A model generated the notes under the pieces. That model had not been told where the DNA came from and ran no database searches. It was given only the letters and a program-made list of their open reading frames with translations. DNA of 42,787 bases from Bacillota bacterium (GTDB lineage: Bacteria > Bacillota > Clostridia > Christensenellales > Aristaeellaceae), in NCBI GenBank assembly GCA_023425025.1, contig JAFADG010000010.1:1-42787 (forward strand). The letters are read 5' to 3'. Position numbers and translations under genes: made by a program. Shown here in pieces: positions 16,066 through 24,800 of this stretch. Position 1 is the first letter of the stretch. The number at the start of each line of letters is the position of its first letter.

Positions 16066-17193
16066 TCAGTTGTCATTGGCCCCAATGTTCGTCTTGATCT
16101 TTATATTGCTACAGCCTTCCGTATATATCCCGGCGCTCAGGTTATCGGCCATCACATTCCCCAGCACGGTAACATCCGAGCTGTAATACAGTGCAATGCC
16201 ATACCCTTGGGTGGGGGAGAAGTGCGTGCAGGAAATATGGTTACCGGATACGATGCCCTTGCCGTTGTATCCGATCAGCACGCCGGCGGAATAGGGATAC
16301 AGCCGGCCGTTCAAATGAATATTGTTGTTGGCAATCAGGTACTGGGTGCCGCCGACATACCGCAGGCCCACGCCGCCGTTATTGCGGATGTGATTTTGCG
16401 ATATGACGGTTCTGGCGGTATCATCCATGCATTCGATGCCGATCAGATCGTTGGAGAGTATCTGATTGTTGGTAATATTCATATTGCCGGAAGGAACGCC
16501 GCTTGTGCACCGGACAAGCATCCCGTTTCCGCCGTTGAACTCAATGTTGTTGTTGTCAATGTTTGTGTCGGCTATGCTGTCCACCAGTACCCCATGCCGC
16601 CCGTTGGATTGTATAAAGCAGCCCGCCACATGCAGCTCGTCCCCGCCCATGAACGTGCCGTTTTCCGTATAGGTCAGCACCTGCAGGCCATCCCGCTTGG
16701 CGTTTACAATGCGGCAGTTGTTGATAATGGAGAAGTACACATGCATCAGCACCAGCGCGTCCAGCTCCGCTGTCTGCGCCGCTTTATTCCCATCCAGGGT
16801 CAGCCCTTCCATGTGCAGCCGCGGACAGTTTTTAATGCGCATCAGCGGTTTTGCGGCATTCTCGGCCAGCTTTATGACAGCGCCGGCGCCAAGCATGCGC
16901 AGCGAGTCCTTGTCGCTGACCTCAATGCCCGTGGTTCTGTAGGTGCCGGGCGGAAAGAACACAACGCCCTGATTGCCAATGGTGGCCATGCAGCTGTTGA
17001 TGGCCGCCGTGTCATCCGCCACCCCGTCGCCTTTGGCGCCGAACGCCCGCACGTTGGGAAGGTTGGCCGCCAATAAAAGGTCAGCCACGCTTTGCCCGCC
17101 GCTTATGTCCATATACACCGCCGATGCCAGCGTTTCCGGCACCATCTGTTCCTGACCGCTTGAGCCTGTTACCCATACTTTCCCTTGTCTCAA
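16066..17193 (-). CDS. Right-handed beta-helix (pectate-lyase-like) tailspike protein
   Basis: 375 residues from TTG 17193, with GGGAG nine bases upstream; no ATG fits. After a short virion-binding-like leader (residues ~1-45) comes the pectate_lyase_3 opening (NVRAFGAKGDGVADDTAAI, ~47-65) and VVFFPPGTY. About ten parallel beta-helix coils follow, marked by NNNI, NNQI, QNHI, NNNIHLNG and GNHIS asparagine ladders. Phage tailspikes and depolymerases use this fold to bind or cut surface polysaccharide; active-site acids cannot be assigned by eye. It lies just before the scaffold gene, outside the usual fibre module, and has its own promoter cassette of the same type as the terminase and RHS genes. 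It could be a virion spike or an expressed surface-modifying cargo gene. Confidence 0.75.
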   Translation of the reverse strand: MRQGKVWVTGSSGQEQMVPETLASAVYMDISGGQSVADLLLAANLPNVRAFGAKGDGVADDTAAINSCMATIGNQGVVFFPPGTYRTTGIEVSDKDSLRMLGAGAVIKLAENAAKPLMRIKNCPRLHMEGLTLDGNKAAQTAELDALVLMHVYFSIINNCRIVNAKRDGLQVLTYTENGTFMGGDELHVAGCFIQSNGRHGVLVDSIADTNIDNNNIEFNGGNGMLVRCTSGVPSGNMNITNNQILSNDLIGIECMDDTARTVISQNHIRNNGGVGLRYVGGTQYLIANNNIHLNGRLYPYSAGVLIGYNGKGIVSGNHISCTHFSPTQGYGIALYYSSDVTVLGNVMADNLSAGIYTEGCSNIKIKTNIGANDN

Positions 17194-17368
17194 CCCTGAT
17201 CACTCCCTTTTTATGTTCTGTATTTCAAGCTGTCCCAGGCTTTCTCCGGCGGACAGGAGCAGCTTCCTGCCCGCCTGCGGGTCCCTTTCCAAGGCACGGC
17301 TCCGGGATGCCTCCATAGGCCTTTACGCTTGCGCCGCCCGGATGGCCGGCGCGGTAAAGAAGGCATAC

Positions 17369-17441
17369 AAAAAAGACCGCCCATCGGGCAGCCTTTCATG
17401 CTATCATTCTATCATATGCAAAACCGGAAATTCAAGGAAAA
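17369..17441 (-). promoter_or_regulatory. Shared promoter-hairpin cassette, copy 1 (spike gene)
   Basis: On the minus strand: -35 TTGAAT (17435-17430), 18-bp spacer containing TTCCGGTTTTGC, TG-extended -10 TAGAAT (17411-17406). A GCC-rich hairpin (17394-17374) and a U-run (17374-17369) follow, only about 5-30 bases after the expected start of transcription. The same arrangement occurs at 28114-28181 and 42446-42513. Confidence 0.7.
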
Positions 17442-17608
17442 GGCAATCGTGTTTCCATGCAAGCCGGCTGCGTTTTGATTTTGGGGCATAGCCTGCGCAC
17501 CCTGGAATATCTGCCGTTGTTCGTTCCCACGCAGCATCACATGATATACGTTTGTCCTCGTTAGGCAATAATCACCTTGCCCTTATTGATTTCCGGCACA
17601 GCAAGCTT

Positions 17609-17905
17609 TTATCTGTTTTGCCCATGCTTCATTTGCCTTCTTTGCTTCCTTTTATCCTTTTCAAAACGCACCATATCCTCTACTGATATATGCTTGCCAC
17701 ATTTGGGGCATTGGAACTCATCCCAAGTAAATTGCACATCACCGTACAAAGGTACATCTGCCACATTAAAGTCAAAATGGCGGGCTTCAATAGAGTTTGA
17801 ATTAACCTTTTTTGAAACTACAATCCGTTCAAGCAGTGCATTGCACCGGGGGCAATGATGTTTCTTTAGAAATACGAAAATAGGATATTTATACATTCTT
17901 TGCAT
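17609..17905 (-). CDS. Zinc-ribbon protein, probable orphan immunity protein
   Basis: 98 residues from ATG 17905 (AGGAAGG 11 bases upstream; ATG 17896 is also possible). Two CxxC knuckles, HCPRCN (C18, C21) and FQCPKCGKH (C66, C69), form a probable zinc ribbon. The region between them (SNSIEARHFDFNVADVPLYG) and WDEFQCPKC look conserved in style. It directly follows a toxin-tail fragment with a 16-bp gap, the layout of a toxin tip plus cognate immunity gene. Local base composition is AT-richer than the phage genes. The immunity role is inferred from position. Confidence 0.55.
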   Translation of the reverse strand: MQRMYKYPIFVFLKKHHCPRCNALLERIVVSKKVNSNSIEARHFDFNVADVPLYGDVQFTWDEFQCPKCGKHISVEDMVRFEKDKRKQRRQMKHGQNR

Positions 17906-17921
17906 TTTCGAATCCGCCTTC

Positions 17922-18191
17922 CTATTTAGGTTGAACCCTGATAACAAAGCCTAATCCTACCACAGCGGATAAATTTGCGCCATAAGTATATGCTCCATTG
18001 ATGAAACCAAATGAAGCTTCCCCTCTAATCGCACCAAGATCAAGAGTACCTCCTATTTCTACTGTCCATCCAAGGATTTCAAGCATCACTGTTGATCGCC
18101 CCGTATAAAGTGATGCCTTAAGCTTTGCTGTCGCACCAAGTCCGCCTTTTGTATTTAATCCGAGTTGGGCAAAGGTTGTAAATGAACACAT
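17922..18191 (-). pseudogene. Detached C-terminal fragment of an RHS-type toxin
   Basis: 89 residues, glycine/alanine-rich beta-type sequence: GLNTKGGLGATAKLKASLY, LEILGWTVEIGGTLDLGAI, ending GLGFVIRVQPK. This pattern is typical of the extreme C-terminus of clostridial RHS/polymorphic toxins. No core or export domain precedes it: a stop lies just upstream, and the previous 70 bp hold only a terminator. It therefore appears to be a displaced tip with its immunity partner (zinc-ribbon gene) still attached. Confidence 0.55.
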
Positions 18192-18263
18192 TCGTTGTGA
18201 TGATTAAATACAACCAGCACTTCCAATTCTCCTGCTCTCAGAGGATATAGGCATACTGGAAGC

Positions 18264-18308
18264 AAAAAAAGGCTGCCGCGCGCGAGAATATTCCCCGGCG
18301 CGGCAGCC
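18264..18308 (-). terminator. Strong Rho-independent terminator
   Basis: On the minus strand GGCTGCCGCGC pairs with GCGCGGCAGCC across a loop of about 16 bases, followed by seven T. It lies immediately after the metallopeptidase gene stop at 18314. Confidence 0.85.
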
Positions 18309-18313
18309 CTTTA

Positions 18314-18847
18314 CTAATTTTCTCGGTGCTCTTCTACACAAGGAGCCGTCCCCTGTGTTCGGGAATCACGTGAAAAATAGTACTCACCATATTCTTTAAT
18401 GATCTTATTTGCACATCTTGTTGCCTGTCTTTCAGTCCCTTTTTCATTGCATTGTGAACCATTGATCCACTGAAAGTAATGCGTTAATTCATGCGCAATG
18501 TTAAAAAATATATCAAACAATAACGAATCCCTATCTTCTCCTTCGCAAAAGTAACCTGAGGCTACTCTAATATAAGATTCTTCTTGCCTTGAAAAAGGCA
18601 TGAAGAATACTCCCATAACAACATCGCCATCTCTTGTACGCAATCCGATATGTTTCTTTATGTAGATAGGGATTCTAATTGGGAATCTGTATCTGCGTCG
18701 AAGCCAATGACAAAAATCCTTGCAAGCTACCTTAACCACATCGTTTACTTCTTTATCAAACCGTAACCGTAACCCACTTCTCGGATGCAAATCTAGTTCT
18801 GAATATACCATCTTCCACTTTTCCAATGCCCAGATATTCATAGCCAT
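18314..18847 (-). CDS. Zincin metallopeptidase-like toxin tip
   Basis: 177 residues. The zincin motif IAHELTHYFQW gives H119-E120-H123, and TERQA supplies a plausible third ligand, E139 (HExxH...ExxA). A basic region (LRRRYRFPIRIPIYIKKH) precedes it. Just upstream on the same strand lie remnants of an RHS core (19025-19500), so this is probably a displaced RHS effector domain rather than a free enzyme; a housekeeping peptidase is less likely. The last ~15 residues (SRTQGTAPCVEEHREN) are encoded by a REP-like repeat (18341-18360), so the original C-terminus seems to have been overwritten. The start at 18847 has no strong ribosome site. Confidence 0.6.
   Translation of the reverse strand: MAMNIWALEKWKMVYSELDLHPRSGLRLRFDKEVNDVVKVACKDFCHWLRRRYRFPIRIPIYIKKHIGLRTRDGDVVMGVFFMPFSRQEESYIRVASGYFCEGEDRDSLLFDIFFNIAHELTHYFQWINGSQCNEKGTERQATRCANKIIKEYGEYYFSRDSRTQGTAPCVEEHREN
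18341..18360. repeat. REP-like repeat inside 3' end of metallopeptidase gene
   Basis: AGGAGCCGTCCCCTGTGTTC, the same family as the repeats at 19505, 19568, 20113, 21279, 21333, 33947 and 34515. Confidence 0.7.
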
Positions 18848-19024
18848 AGCCCTATGCTTTCTCAGAGTTATCCCAACAATTATTCTTCTTCATCTTCATT
18901 CCATAGTAATACAATACTTTTGAATTTTTTTAGATGAACTCGACCGGGAGTATGGTGCTTGGGCTTCTTAGGCCTTCTACGATTATTTCGCGATTCAAAG
19001 TCATCACTTTTTCGAGAATGTACC

Positions 19025-19500
19025 TCTGTTGTCCGTGGGCATAACCGGGTTACTGGTCACAGTATGCGAATGGATTCTTATCCGTCAGCGTCGTCGGGAT
19101 TGAAATCAGAATATCAGTAGTATCAGCATTCTGAATCGGAATTTTTCAGAAGAGTAATAGCATCTGGATACATTATACACACCTGTCTCCTTATCGAAGA
19201 CAATCCCTCTGTAAACTATGCACAGATCCGTACTTCACACCGTTCCATTCTACCACCGCTGGCCTGCCCTCAGCATCGTAGAAGAAATGGAGGTTGTCTC
19301 TGCTCTTCTTCAAATGCACCACCTGCTTGCCGTGCAGAGTATAGTCGGTCACTGCACCATTTACCGATTTGCGCACACGCAGCCCATCCGAGTTATACGC
19401 AAAGAGTGCCGTCTTGCCCGTTTTCATCATGGACGCAAGCTGCCTACCCGCCTGCCAGACATATCGCCTGGTGCCTCTTGCTTAAGAATTGCCAATAGGA
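19025..19500 (-). pseudogene. RHS core relic, frameshifted
   Basis: The best open part (19191-19430) reads ALFAYNSDGLRVRKSVNG, TDYTLHGKQVVHL and NLHFFYDAEGRPAVVEWNG, nearly matching the intact RHS protein at its residues just before the core end. Upstream, WQAGRQL remains in another frame. Downstream, FDKETGVY, SRCYY, NADT and NPFAYC are recognisable across frameshifts and stops. It is the decayed end of a second RHS core whose effector tip was probably the adjacent metallopeptidase domain. Confidence 0.75.
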
Positions 19501-19504
19501 TCGA

Positions 19505-19586
19505 TGAACACAGGGGACGGTTTGCGTGAAAACAAAAAACCAAGAAAGAGCAAAAAGTGATCGGCAAGCAAACCGTCCCCTGCGTT
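19505..19586. repeat. Inverted pair of REP-like repeats
   Basis: GAACACAGGGGACGGTTTGC at 19505-19524 faces GCAAACCGTCCCCTGCGTTTC at about 19566-19586. This is an inverted pair with a ~42-bp AT-rich spacer, like a bacterial interspersed mosaic element. Confidence 0.75.
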
Positions 19587-19600
19587 TCCTGTTTCCTATT

Positions 19601-20041
19601 CTATAAGACTATAGCTTTCATAAATATTTCACTAAAGTCCTCACTCATCCCAGCACATTTTGGATAAATGATGATGTTCTGTTTTTTAGCGATATTAGCC
19701 CAACGCACATCCGATATAGACACAGAAGAAAAAATCACATATGTAACCCCATGAAACCTCTTCAAATATATATACGTATTATTTTTCAGCAATACTCTGG
19801 CTTCATATCCCAAAACCACCTTTCTTATGTGTGTTTCACTAATACGAAGACCTGTAAACAGTGGAAAGAATCGCAATGATGTAAACGCCTTCAAATATAT
19901 TGTTATACCTACTGTAATGGCAACAGCCCAAATTCCTATTTCCAAAACTTCATAAAGCGTACTACTGACAATTTCACCGATGAGTATTGATAGAAAGCTA
20001 GTTCCGGTATAAAAGATATATAGCTTTGACTTGTTAATCAT
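19601..20041 (-). CDS. Two-helix membrane protein, possible orphan immunity protein
   Basis: 146 residues from ATG 20041, with GAGGAATTGGTATA upstream. Two N-terminal membrane segments (IFYTGTSFLSILIGEIVSS, residues ~9-28; and IGIWAVAITVGITIYL, ~36-51) precede a PH-like cytoplasmic part (RKVVLGYEARVLLKNNTYIY). It lies between RHS and RAYT relics in AT-rich DNA. A protein of similar plan occurs at 34063-34488. Membrane immunity proteins of this size protect against pore- or wall-acting toxins, but no cognate toxin remains here. Confidence 0.5.
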   Translation of the reverse strand: MINKSKLYIFYTGTSFLSILIGEIVSSTLYEVLEIGIWAVAITVGITIYLKAFTSLRFFPLFTGLRISETHIRKVVLGYEARVLLKNNTYIYLKRFHGVTYVIFSSVSISDVRWANIAKKQNIIIYPKCAGMSEDFSEIFMKAIVL

Positions 20042-20112
20042 TATACCAATTCCTCAACGCCCCTGGTGGGAGACCTTCTCTTGTTACTTATCTTCGCTTG
20101 CGTCGCAACCAT

Positions 20113-20130
20113 GAACACAGGGGACGGTTC
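20113..20130. repeat. REP-like repeat next to RAYT relic
   Basis: GAACACAGGGGACGGTTC, directly abutting the 3' end of the decayed RAYT gene; such repeats are the usual substrates of this transposase family. Confidence 0.75.
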
Positions 20131-20138
20131 CTCGTGTC

Positions 20139-20495
20139 TTATGCCTTCCGAATAATCCCTATGCTTTCTCCGGTCAATTTGCTGATCTGCCGGTAAGATG
20201 CATTGCGTTTTTTCAATAAATCCAACGCCTCCCTTTTTTGTATCTTCTTCAGGCATTGAAACTCTTCCACAGTATTGCATCCCACTCCCTTCGCAATCAG
20301 GCGCTTCGCCTGCTCATCGCTTGGTTTCGGACGAATCGGCTGGATATCCAGATACTCCATATCGTCTGTCTTTTCATGGAATGCAATAAATGCTTCACGA
20401 TCCATGATTCTATGGAGGAACGCCGTTCCGTCACTTGATCCGGCTTTGGTTCCAGATATTCCCGATAACTGCTGTAGGGGTATTCCGGCATGCCA
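20139..20495 (-). pseudogene. RAYT (REP-associated tyrosine transposase) relic
   Basis: The C-terminal part reads MDREAFIAFHEKTDDMEY ... VEEFQCLKKIQKREALDLL ... YRQISKLTGESIGIIRKA, a RAYT C-terminal helix-turn-helix domain. In another frame just upstream, YPYSSYREYLEPKPDQV is the characteristic YSSYREY segment of the same family. The N-terminal HUH catalytic domain with its histidine pair and tyrosine is missing and at least one frameshift is present. The element cannot be active by itself but explains the REP-like repeats around it. Confidence 0.75.
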
Positions 20496-20561
20496 TGTGC
20501 TATCCCTGCTTTTGATCTGGTAGCGGTTTAGCGGACAACAGGCAAGGGTAGGGATCAGAAT

Positions 20562-20963
20562 TTATTTGCTTCTTAACTTTGCTAATTTCCCCAAATATTC
20601 TTCTCCCACGCTAAGCCCTGAGTATTTACCAGCAACTTTGTCTGCTAAAAATTCATCCAGTTTTTGATAAAATATATCAAAAGCGTTCTGATCTGAAGTG
20701 GAAAAGAATTGAATAATACTTGACCAATCGTGATCAGTGCTAAGATCATAACACTTCTGAATGTACGGGGTAAAACCATCCAGACAATTCGGTTGAAGCA
20801 TTCCCTGGCTTTCCAATTCCTGATGATGATATCCATCTACATACGCCCGTAGACGTTCCAAGGAAGTTTTGCCCAAGTAAAGTCCAGGTCGTTCCTTAAT
20901 TTTCTGTAATAGCTCATAGGTTTTGTCCAAGTCTCTCACCTCTCCATTAGAATGGCATTTCAT
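20562..20963 (-). CDS. Probable immunity protein for papain-like toxin tip
   Basis: 133 residues from ATG 20963. It starts MKCHSNGEVRDLD, then has the motif KIKERPGLYLGKTSLERLRA (residues ~20-40). This motif is seen in a family of small proteins that often follow polymorphic toxins. The rest is helical with a conserved-looking DHDWSSIIQFF. The start codon lies inside the last codons of the toxin fragment (overlap 20947-20963), the same coupling seen for the intact RHS/DUF5071 pair. An in-frame ATG at 20996 exists but falls within the toxin frame. Confidence 0.6.
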   Translation of the reverse strand: MKCHSNGEVRDLDKTYELLQKIKERPGLYLGKTSLERLRAYVDGYHHQELESQGMLQPNCLDGFTPYIQKCYDLSTDHDWSSIIQFFSTSDQNAFDIFYQKLDEFLADKVAGKYSGLSVGEEYLGKLAKLRSK

Positions 20964-21150
20964 ATACGGTTCTGATTCCTGTACCGTGGAAATCATCTAA
21001 CCACTCATTTCTTGGTAAACCATAAGGATGCGCATTACAATAAACAATGCCCTGATATGAAACCCCAACATGAAAACCATTATAACTTATAGATTCGTTT
21101 CTTATGTCACTCCAAATAAAGCCCTTCCCGTAAAAGGCGATTATCGCCTG
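20947..21150 (-). pseudogene. Papain-like toxin tip fragment
   Basis: 67 codons open between a TGA (21153-21151) and TAA (20949-20947), with no start codon of its own. The translation has SYNGFHVGVSYQGIVYCNAH and PYGLPRNEWLDDFHG. This HVGV...VYxNxHPxG...W pattern belongs to papain-fold polymorphic toxin domains that end RHS and related proteins; the histidine would be catalytic. The upstream part with the catalytic cysteine is lost. It overlaps the following immunity gene. It is a displaced effector tip without delivery domain. Confidence 0.6.
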
Positions 21151-21278
21151 TCACTCGAAAAATTCTGATCCATATTTACACTTTGCTTCAGTCAGGTGAA
21201 CTGTATAAAACGTCGGACTTCGCTGTAATCACCGCGCCCTCCTAAATATAGCTGTTCCTTGTCTTTTGATATCACTTT

Positions 21279-21349
21279 GGGGGACGGTTTGTCTGTTGAT
21301 CCCTCTTTACTATCTCTTGGCTATTTGTTTCCACGCAAACCGTCCCCTA
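21279..21349. repeat. Inverted pair of REP-like repeats
   Basis: GGGGGACGGTTTG (21279 onward) and CGCAAACCGTCCCCTATG (to 21349) face each other across ~40 bp. They lie in the 21151-21373 gap, in which I see no gene. Confidence 0.7.
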
Positions 21350-21373
21350 TGATCCTAAGTTTCTCATTCAAAA

Positions 21374-21835
21374 CTATAGCCAAAAATCTTCTTTGCAAGC
21401 ATACAATCTCTCATATAAATGCTTATCAATAAAATCTTCTTGCTTAACATTTGCTTTATCTTCCCGTATAAACCCAGAGAGGTACCCTAACCATTCATAA
21501 TCATCATCCATGATTGCTTTGCTTACAGCTTTTTCATAATAAGGCATGAATGCTGCTTTGGGCATTTTTTCAATCGTTTGCATAATTATATAAGCTCCAG
21601 GGCAATTTAAATCCTGTAACCATTCAAACAAACCATCCATTATTGGCAATAATCTCTCATGCTTCATTCTTGACAATACAAGGGCAGCATTCTCCCAATA
21701 TATCCCACCACAAGGACGAATAAGCAGTGATAAATCAAAGTTCTCTCGCTGCAAAATCTCTTCAATTGCTTGTTTTTGTTCTTGCTCTGGGCAATAGTAG
21801 TGTAATTTTTCAACCAATTCCATATCATTTTGCAT
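21374..21835 (-). CDS. DUF5071-family immunity protein
   Basis: 153 residues from ATG 21835. Its start overlaps the RHS stop by 11 bases (ATGCAAAATGA) and GGGAGG lies inside the RHS coding end, so translation is coupled. The all-helical sequence contains the DUF5071-type block LFEWLQDLNCPGAYIIMQ followed by MPKAAFMPYYEKAV and a tail with DDDYEWLGYLSGFI. This family is found as neutralising partners of polymorphic toxins. It should act in the producer's cytoplasm against the RHS C-terminal effector domain. Confidence 0.75.
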   Translation of the reverse strand: MQNDMELVEKLHYYCPEQEQKQAIEEILQRENFDLSLLIRPCGGIYWENAALVLSRMKHERLLPIMDGLFEWLQDLNCPGAYIIMQTIEKMPKAAFMPYYEKAVSKAIMDDDYEWLGYLSGFIREDKANVKQEDFIDKHLYERLYACKEDFWL

Positions 21836-24800
21836 AGTTCGTTTTCCTCCCGAATGGATCAATTACTAATTTTGAGAGTAAGACTGTATACTCATGTGGT
21901 TTTTCATCAGCATTTGCCCTTGTAGCTGCCCATTCCGCCAAGGTACCATTAGTAGGATACACACAAACATGTTTACCATGATCATTGTAAGCCCTTAGGA
22001 CACCTGTATCGTTAATCCACTCCATTGTTGTCCACACATATTTTACACCAGCTGGCGGCGGAATCAAAGTAAATGACACACCATCCGTTTGCCCTGGTTT
22101 GGGTGTAAGGCTTGTATATGTTGCGCTTCCTGTGTGATATATTACTGTTAAATCATCTTGAGGTCCTGTCCCTGTATGAGGAATCGATTTAGCCTTATGC
22201 AATTCTTGTATGAGTTTGAAAAGGGCAACTCCAATAGAGCCCAGCCCTATTAGCCCATCCCCTCCGCGGCTAAATCCACCTTCTCCTGCGCTCCCCCAAA
22301 GACCTTGCGGTCGAGGTAATACTGCTCCTCCAAATCCACTTGCTCCGCCAAACTCATTGTCAAAATTCTGTCCAGACGGATCGGCGTATCTGACAACATT
22401 GTTGGCACAGTAAGCGAATATATTATGGCTTAACAAGCCCCCTCTTTTCCCAAGTAATGTATCCGCATTCAAAAACCTTCCCCACACCGGGTTATAATAC
22501 CTGCTCCTCAGGTAATACAGCCCCGTCTCCTCATCGAAGACATAGCCCCTGTACCTAAAAGGATTCAACATACCCAATGTAGCTGCCAAGGTGCCGATCT
22601 TTGTCAGCGGTTTGCCCCACGCGTCGTAGGTATATTCTACTACAGCATTTCCGCCACCGTCAATGAGGGCGACAATATCCCCCTGCAAATTATGTACATA
22701 CCCGAACTTCACGCCATTCCATTCCACCACCGCCGGCCTGCCCTGGGCGTCATAGAAGAAGTGCAAGTTCTCCCCGCCCTTTGTCATATGCACCACCTGC
22801 TTGCCATGCAGGGTGTAGTCGGTCACCGTGCCATTCGCCGTCTTGCGAATCCGCAGCCCATCCGGGTTGTAGGCGAAGGTAACTGCTGCACCGGATTTTA
22901 CCATGGACATAAGCTGCCTGCCCGCCTGCCATTGGTACGTCCAAGTACCGTCCGCCAGGGGATTGCCAATCAAGTCGTAGGTGATGCCATAGGGGATAGC
23001 GTCAATTTTATAGGATATCAGCTTATCCTTCCAGGTGGCATCATACGTGTAGGTGAAGGTGTGCAGCGGCGTGCCCAGCGCGCCGGTGGTGTAAAAATAC
23101 ATGGCCTTGCCTGTAATGTTCCCTCCCCGGTCATAGCTGTACACCCAGGTGGTAGCGCCTGCCCCCGCGGATTTGTCATACGGGTCGTTTACACGCACAA
23201 GCTGCCCCAGCTTGTCATACTGATAAGTGATTTTCCATTCCTCATGGGCGGTACCGGCCACTTGACCAAACACAGGCTGCGTCAAGGCCGCGTCGCCAAA
23301 GACCTGGCTCCCCTGACCGTCATATACCATATAGGTTTGATACTGAAGGGGAATGCCTGGATCGCGGTGCAGATTCACGCTGGCAATGTTGCCCACGTTG
23401 TCATACGTATAAGTAAAATTCTGCCCGGGCTGGGTAATGCTGCTCACCAGCGCCGTGGTGCTGCCCGCGCCATGGCCGCCCGCCTCAAAGCCATAGGTGG
23501 TGGTGTAATGTAAGCCGCCCACCGTCAGCGTCCGCGTGGAAAGCCTGCCCAGCGCGTCATACCCATAGCCCACCTTGTTGCCTGCATCCCCAAACTGTAC
23601 CGTGGTCGGGCGGCTGCCGTTGTCGTAGGCATAGGTGGTCGTATACGGCGTGGAACCGCTGCCCGCTTTTTCCTTGAAGGCGCTCAGGTTATTGTAGGTA
23701 TCGTAAGCCAATTCCCCGGTATGCACATGCCCGCCTTCGCCGCGGGTGGTCACGCGCATCAGCCGGCCCGCCGCGTCATATTCCATCGCGTGGGTGCGGT
23801 TCAGGTGTTGATCGCTGACATGGCCGACGCCGCCCTCCGCGTTGTAACTGTAGCTGTATCGGTCTGTGCCCTCCCCATCGTAGCGGATGCCGGTAACGCG
23901 GTCAAAATCATCCCGGATATAGGCCACGCTGCCGCCGTTGCCATAGGTCACCGAGCCCAGGGTGCCCCGTACAGCATCATATGCGTTGCTGGACAATATT
24001 TGGTACCCGACAAATGTGTTCACCGGCTTTCCGAAAGCATCATAGGTAAAGCTGTAGCGCACATCGCAATCATTGCCGGTGGTGTTGTGCCTGACCTCCG
24101 CAAGCCTGTCCTGGTTGTAAGAATACTGGTTCTTGTACGTCGTGCCGTCCGCTATGGCGGTGGTTTCGGTGATGCGCTTTAAGGCATCGTAGGTATAGCT
24201 CACCGTCTGGCCGTTGGGATCAGTGACAGATTTCAGCGTGCCTTTGTCCCAATCGGTATCGCTGGTAACCGTTTTACCCCTGGCGTCCGTTTGACTCAGC
24301 ACATAATTGGGGTTTTCGGTGTAGGCGGTCGTGCCCTGGATGAAACTGGCCCCGCCGCTGTTCTGCGTTTTGCTCAGCGTCGGGTTGCCTTTTACGTCGT
24401 ACGCAAAGGCCTGTATAACGCCCATGGGATCGGTGGACTGCTTGAGCAAATGCTTTTTCTTGTCATCCTCCGTCGCGCCATAATCCAGCACCGTCTTGAC
24501 CGTTTTAGGCCTTCCGGGCTGCACGTAGCTTGTCAGGTTGTTGAAAGCGTCGTATTCCGCGTTGCCCTGCGTGCCGGAAAGCGTCTTGACGTCGGTGATG
24601 TTCCCGGCCGCGTCATACGTATAGCTGCTCCCGAACTCCTCCTTGTACAAAAACAGGTTGGTAAAGTCGGCATAGTTCATCTGCTGGTAGAAATGAATCT
24701 CAAACCAGATGTATGTATAGTCCCGCGGGGCTTTTACCGCTCCGCAGGCAAACTGCCAGCTTCCCTCTTCCTGATTGAAATGGATCGTGCCGCCGGGAGA

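Noticed and set aside
17211..17399. Small minus-strand frame upstream of the spike gene
   Set aside because: It begins inside the promoter hairpin and has a basic, low-complexity translation; better explained as leader.
19601..20041. Assigning this membrane protein to a named immunity family
   Set aside because: Only topology and neighbourhood support it; the sequence gives no family motif.
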